Position numbers and translations under genes: made by a program. This document shows, piece by piece, positions 21,086-24,031 of a stretch of 24,031 bases of DNA. Every line of letters begins with the position of its first letter. Position 1 is the first letter of the stretch. The stretch spans positions 1-24,031 of the forward strand of contig JBBPTG010000327.1 in NCBI GenBank assembly GCA_038093975.1. Direction: 5' to 3'. Under the pieces are notes generated by a model, which ran no database searches, was not told the origin of the DNA, and was given only the letters and a program-made list of their open reading frames with translations. This stretch comes from Chalciporus piperatus. Its lineage: Eukaryota; Basidiomycota; Agaricomycetes; Boletales; Boletaceae.

Positions 21086-21296
21086 CACTTTTCTATGAAT
21101 TATCATAAAATGTCACTAATTACCATGATTATTGTGAAATATAAGAAATATCATCTACCATGATGAGAGGGTCAAGTATTTATCACAAATATCAACAAAT
21201 CTGAAGAATATAAGAAATTCTGTGAAATTGTTGACAAATATGTACTTTTTCTGAAAATTATGAGAATTTTCAGGGAGAGGTTTTTCCTGATGGACA
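21086..21296 (-). repeat. AT-rich inverted LTR-like remnant
   Basis: On the minus strand it begins near 21289 with CAGGAAAAACCTCTCCCTGA, matching 19275-19294 except for one base. It then runs through AT-rich sequence with a similar CAGAAAAAG or CAAGAAAAAG word. It ends where the 70-bp array starts. The pair may be two related LTR or 3' ends in inverted orientation. No coding sequence is seen. Confidence 0.4.
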
Positions 21297-21334
21297 AATC
21301 AATTGGTTGAATACCGTGCCGGATACCGAAAAGG

Positions 21335-21340
21335 TATAAG
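21335..21340 (+). promoter_or_regulatory. TATA-like element before the membrane ORF
   Basis: GGTATAAGAG lies 63-68 nt upstream of the ATG at 21403. A pyrimidine-rich stretch (CTCTCACGGTCTCTCTTCC) follows it, typical of a fungal transcription start region. Confidence 0.45.
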
Positions 21341-21402
21341 AGAGTGATGTTTGACGGTCTTCACTCTCACGGTCTCTCTTCCACAAACCACCATCATCAC
21401 CA

Positions 21403-21969
21403 ATGGATCTCAACGACGTCTACGCTTGGGAAAGTGTCCTCCGCGACATATTCATTCGCAACTTCACTAGGGATCGAGGCAACTTCGTCCTCTCCCTCCT
21501 CTTTATACTCTTCGTCATCTGCAACGGTTGGATTCTCCGCATGCTCATCCCCTCCCTCATCGCCTTCATCTCCATCGTCGTCGTCACCGTCGCCATTCAA
21601 TATCTGATGTTCGCTCATATGATCGTGACCAGACGGTCCACGTCTATCGAGGTTAATTGGGACTGGACAACAAGGTGGATGAAGCTCGTGGTATGGCACC
21701 CGGATCTGAGCAAGTGGGACAACGTGATAGAGGAACAGCAGGAGAATCCTGATCAACAGGAATGGCCCACAAATTGGCCTGATCTCGCTGAGGCTCCTAT
21801 TCCCGACCCAGCACTCGTAGGTGCTCCCCACCCTATTCCTGTCGATGAAAACGATGGTAACCCATTCGAGCCACCAGTGACCTGGACGAACAACAACCTT
21901 CAGGTCGCTACTGCTCTGCCAGCAAATGGAGTACCGTGGATGAATCAAGGTCCACTCGTCGAAGTTTGA
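21403..21969 (+). CDS. 188-residue putative membrane protein next to an LTR
   Basis: This single-exon ORF has a strong ATG context (CACCAATGG) and its own TATA-like element. The N-terminal ~30 residues are polar. Two adjacent hydrophobic segments follow at about residues 25-45 and 48-70, suggesting a helical hairpin in a membrane. The C-terminal ~115 residues are soluble, rich in Trp, Pro and Asn, and acidic. I do not recognise the family. Its stop lies only 34 bp before the LTR that begins at 22004, with the purine run AGAGAGGGGG in between. That is where the last ORF of an LTR element would sit. It may be an envelope-like or accessory ORF, or a host gene beside an LTR. Confidence 0.55.
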   Translation: MDLNDVYAWESVLRDIFIRNFTRDRGNFVLSLLFILFVICNGWILRMLIPSLIAFISIVVVTVAIQYLMFAHMIVTRRSTSIEVNWDWTTRWMKLVVWHPDLSKWDNVIEEQQENPDQQEWPTNWPDLAEAPIPDPALVGAPHPIPVDENDGNPFEPPVTWTNNNLQVATALPANGVPWMNQGPLVEV

Positions 21970-22003
21970 TCGTCTAGGAATACGATCCATAGAGAGGGGG
22001 TAG

Positions 22004-22480
22004 TGTTACGAACGCTCCATTTCCTTATCCTAATCATCCCTACATTCCATTACGCTTACTAGGTTTCTCTTCGTCTCTTGGACTTAGTCATTTCACTTTC
22101 TCTTTTGTTATCTTATCTTATCGTGTCACGTGACTTACTTACATAAGCTAGGTCTAGACCTTCGCTTACTAACTGATGACTCACCGCTCACTCGTCAGCA
22201 TCAGTCAGCATTACTCATCATATGACTCACGCTTACTCATTCCGCAGTAGAGCTAGTTATGCCATTGGCTAGTAGTCAGTATGAGTCATACCCAGTCACC
22301 TACGATAAGGTTTAGCCACAACATGTACAAACATTGACAATAGTATATAAACCCGGGTCGACAAGCACTGGACTCTCCAGTCTTGTTCTCCTGGAGTTTC
22401 CTCATCGAACCTCAGCCAAGTTCATCGGCTCGCTATTGTCTAGTGTGAGTCTTAGCTCTTAGTTGAGTTGAGTCGTTTCA
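22004..22480 (+). mobile_element. LTR of a retroelement (LTR1), right end interrupted
   Basis: The left end TGTTACGAACG follows a polypurine tract (AGAGAGGGGG, 21991-22000), as expected of a 3' LTR in plus orientation. The U3-like part contains TCACGTGA (about 22126-22133) and the TATA box TATATAA at 22344-22350, followed by CCCGGG and a pyrimidine-rich start region. The expected terminal CGTAACA is missing; sequence passes at about 22480 directly into GC-rich repeat block B. It has the same start, TATA position and general layout as LTR2, but the two are diverged. Confidence 0.65.
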
Positions 22481-22829
22481 GTGGTGGTGGTGGGGCAAAC
22501 AGCCCGAGTGGCTGTATTCGAGGTGAGAGGTGCCAGTGGTGGTGGTGGGGTGAGTAGAACCTCACCTGTGACAGCTGGCGGGGCTGTTGAGGCCTCGCTG
22601 GCTGTTTTTTCGTGTCGAAGTTGGGTGGTTGAAGGTGGTGGGGCAAGCTTTGAGCCCGCGCGGCTGTGCTTGAGGTGAGTAGTGGTGGTGGTGGTGAGCG
22701 AGAACTCACCTGGTGAAGCCGGCGGGGCTGTTGAGCCCTCGCCGGCTGCGTTTTCGTGCTGCCAGTGTGTTGAGGTGGGTTGTGGGGTAGTGCCAGTGGT
22801 AGTTGTAGTAGTTTGGTTGTAGTGATGAG
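22481..22829. repeat. GC-rich hairpin minisatellite, block B
   Basis: Two units, with large stems near 22569 and 22717 and small stems near 22491 and 22639, belong to the family of 19790-20475. The second large stem pairs over about 12 bp with a GTTG loop. The minus strand is open for 147 codons (22902-22459). Confidence 0.85.
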
Positions 22830-22930
22830 GACTCGAAAATGCTGACGCGGCAAGCTCAACACGGTCACGTGACCTTTTCGTGTGGATTTTTGACAAGTCC
22901 AACCATTAGGGAAATTAAGCTACACTTATC
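22830..22930. repeat. Conserved joint of composite repeat B
   Basis: This is the second copy of the joint described at 20478-20580. It contains the perfect 12-bp palindrome GGTCACGTGACC at 22863-22874, with a CACGTG E-box core. It ends at the first unit of the array. Confidence 0.85.
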
Positions 22931-23252
22931 TACGCTTTTTTGTACACTCAATCACAACACTTTCACACTTTTAACTACACTTTTGTACGCTTTTTTGTAC
23001 ACTTAGCTCCAGTCAAACCTAGTTACTTTGCTACACTCTTGACTACCCTTAGTACGCTTTTTTGTACACTTTTCCTACATTCAATCCTAATATACTTTGG
23101 TACACTTTTGATTACTGATTTAGTACGCTTTTTTGCTACAGTTTAGCTACACTCCATCTAGCTACACTTTCCTACACATTTGACTACAGTTTTACTACAG
23201 TATAGCTACACTCTATCCTAATAGACTTTCCCACATTATTGACTACACATTC
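22931..23252 (+). repeat. 70-bp tandem array B, degenerate
   Basis: TACGCTTTTTTG words occur at 22931, 22986, 23053 and 23123, followed by decayed CTACACT-type units. The array ends exactly where LTR2 starts (TGTTACG at 23253). Confidence 0.85.
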
Positions 23253-23720
23253 TGTTACGCTTGTGCCGGGTAGGTCAAAGCGTAGACACAAAAGCCTAGT
23301 CAAAGCAAGGGTTTCAAAGGTAGCCTAACGATGGGATGTCCACGTTAAGGCCTAGTGTCCGTTCAAGAGTGGGACGGTGACTCTCAGAGGGTTCACAGGA
23401 AGCAAGGAATGACCAAGCTAGATTGCGTAGGTCTAAGTTAAGGTTACAGGAGAAACTCGAGGGTTTATATAAGTAGAGAAACGAGTTAAGGGCAGGCATG
23501 GAACCGGTTGGAATGTGTGAGAACAAGCTATGACGAATAGGAATGAGTCATGCTTGGTAAGAGTACGAGTCAGCGATGACGAAGTATGGAATGTGAAAGA
23601 ACATCGAAGAACATCCGCTGACTAAAGCAAGCAAGAAATAAGAGGCCTAGGCAGGACTCGAACCAGCGACTAGGACTTAGTACAAGGTAATGAGAAAGGA
23701 AAGAATGGATGATCGTAACA
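23253..23720 (-). mobile_element. Complete 468-bp LTR (LTR2), minus orientation
   Basis: The segment starts TGTTACG and ends CGTAACA on the plus strand, a 7-bp terminal inverted repeat typical of LTRs. On the minus strand it carries TATATAA (23471-23465) followed by CCC, as in LTR1. Just outside its right end the minus strand reads GGGGGTAA, a short polypurine tract. This is therefore the 3' LTR of an element whose body extends to the right beyond the window. Flanking bases (CATTC left, TTACC right) do not match, as expected if this is one LTR of a larger insertion. Confidence 0.75.
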
Positions 23721-23765
23721 TTACCCCCGTATTAGAATCAAGTCATCGACGAAGATAAAAACTAG

Positions 23766-24031
23766 TCAAATGTTTAACCCGTAATGTCCAGGAGAACCGG
23801 TCATGTTTGCATATCCGACATCGTCGGTCGGATCATCTCCGTCATAGAGAGTGGCGTCGTCGTCGTCGCGTGAATAAGTCTCACCCGAGATACGGGTATA
23901 GAGTGGAGGGGGGCGTCGAGCAGCTCGATTGGCATTCGTTGATCGGCGGGAACGGGAAGAGGGCGCAACAGGTGGCGTGGTTGTATGTCTCTGCCCACGC
24001 CTAAGTGGGCAACGACCTTGAATGTGACCGG
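23766..24031 (-). CDS. C-terminal tail of the LTR2 element's ORF (partial)
   Basis: A minus-strand frame is open from the window edge to TGA at 23768-23766, 45 bp before LTR2. The 87 residues are basic and Thr/Pro/Arg-rich, then acidic (a run of Asp, then DGDDPTDDVGYANM). They carry no recognisable domain. Placement directly before the polypurine tract and 3' LTR makes a gag-pol or accessory ORF tail likely. An overlapping frame at 23998-23801 is also open, so the frame choice is uncertain. Confidence 0.35.
   Translation of the reverse strand, partial: GHIQGRCPLRRGQRHTTTPPVAPSSRSRRSTNANRAARRPPPLYTRISGETYSRDDDDATLYDGDDPTDDVGYANMTGSPGHYGLNI

Noticed and set aside
21397..21990. 197-codon minus-strand ORF opposite the membrane ORF
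   Set aside because: The plus strand has the TATA-like element, a good ATG context and a sensible two-helix pattern; the minus frame has none of these.

Overview
The window looks like accessory, transposon-rich DNA from a mushroom-forming basidiomycete (Agaricomycetes). The evidence is short GT-AG introns of about 48-83 nt, a fungal-type FunK1 kinase, a DUF6532 gene, a JmjC-like and a TET/JBP-like 2-oxoglutarate dioxygenase, a Plavaka transposase and a chromodomain Ty3/gypsy fragment. I derived the gene models by hand: I joined splice sites and checked that reading-frame phase carried through every junction. Protein family names come from motif recognition, because no database search was possible.

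Region 1 (1-7894) is a divergent pair. A seven-exon JmjC-like dioxygenase gene (471-3164, minus) and an 11-exon Ser/Pro-rich protein with an AT-hook and a helical C-terminus (4941-7894, plus) are each preceded by a TATA box. Between them lies a tandem array of about 1.4 kb built from TGTTCGAC words with eight copies of a conserved spacer. The same repeat family, in the same orientation, also lies beyond the 3' end of the JmjC gene (1-310), so that gene sits between two repeat blocks.

Region 2 (8270-16380) holds three genes. A DUF6532 protein (8270-10068, minus) appears intact. Next is a 2OG-Fe(II) dioxygenase of TET/JBP-like type (10430-12870, minus). Its frame is cut by an in-frame TAA directly after the distal metal-binding His, while homologous-looking sequence that includes the probable 2OG-binding Arg continues in frame to 10319. 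Divergent from it is a FunK1 kinase gene (13368-16380, plus) that needs two single-base frame corrections. A 36-bp palindrome lies in the divergent promoter between the last two.

Region 3 (16577-24031) is a transposon graveyard. A Plavaka transposase is cut off inside its C-terminal half and fused directly to the integrase C-terminus and chromodomain of a gypsy element. After it come two copies of a composite repeat (a GC-rich hairpin minisatellite, a conserved stretch of about 100 bp, then an array with a period near 70 bp), AT-rich inverted segments, a 188-codon membrane-protein ORF next to an LTR, and two related LTRs in opposite orientation.

No rRNA, convincing tRNA or CRISPR array was seen. 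The most unusual points are the repeat-centred dioxygenase/AT-hook pair, the nonsense codon inside the TET/JBP-like catalytic core, and the composite hairpin repeat, whose units carry splice-like signals.
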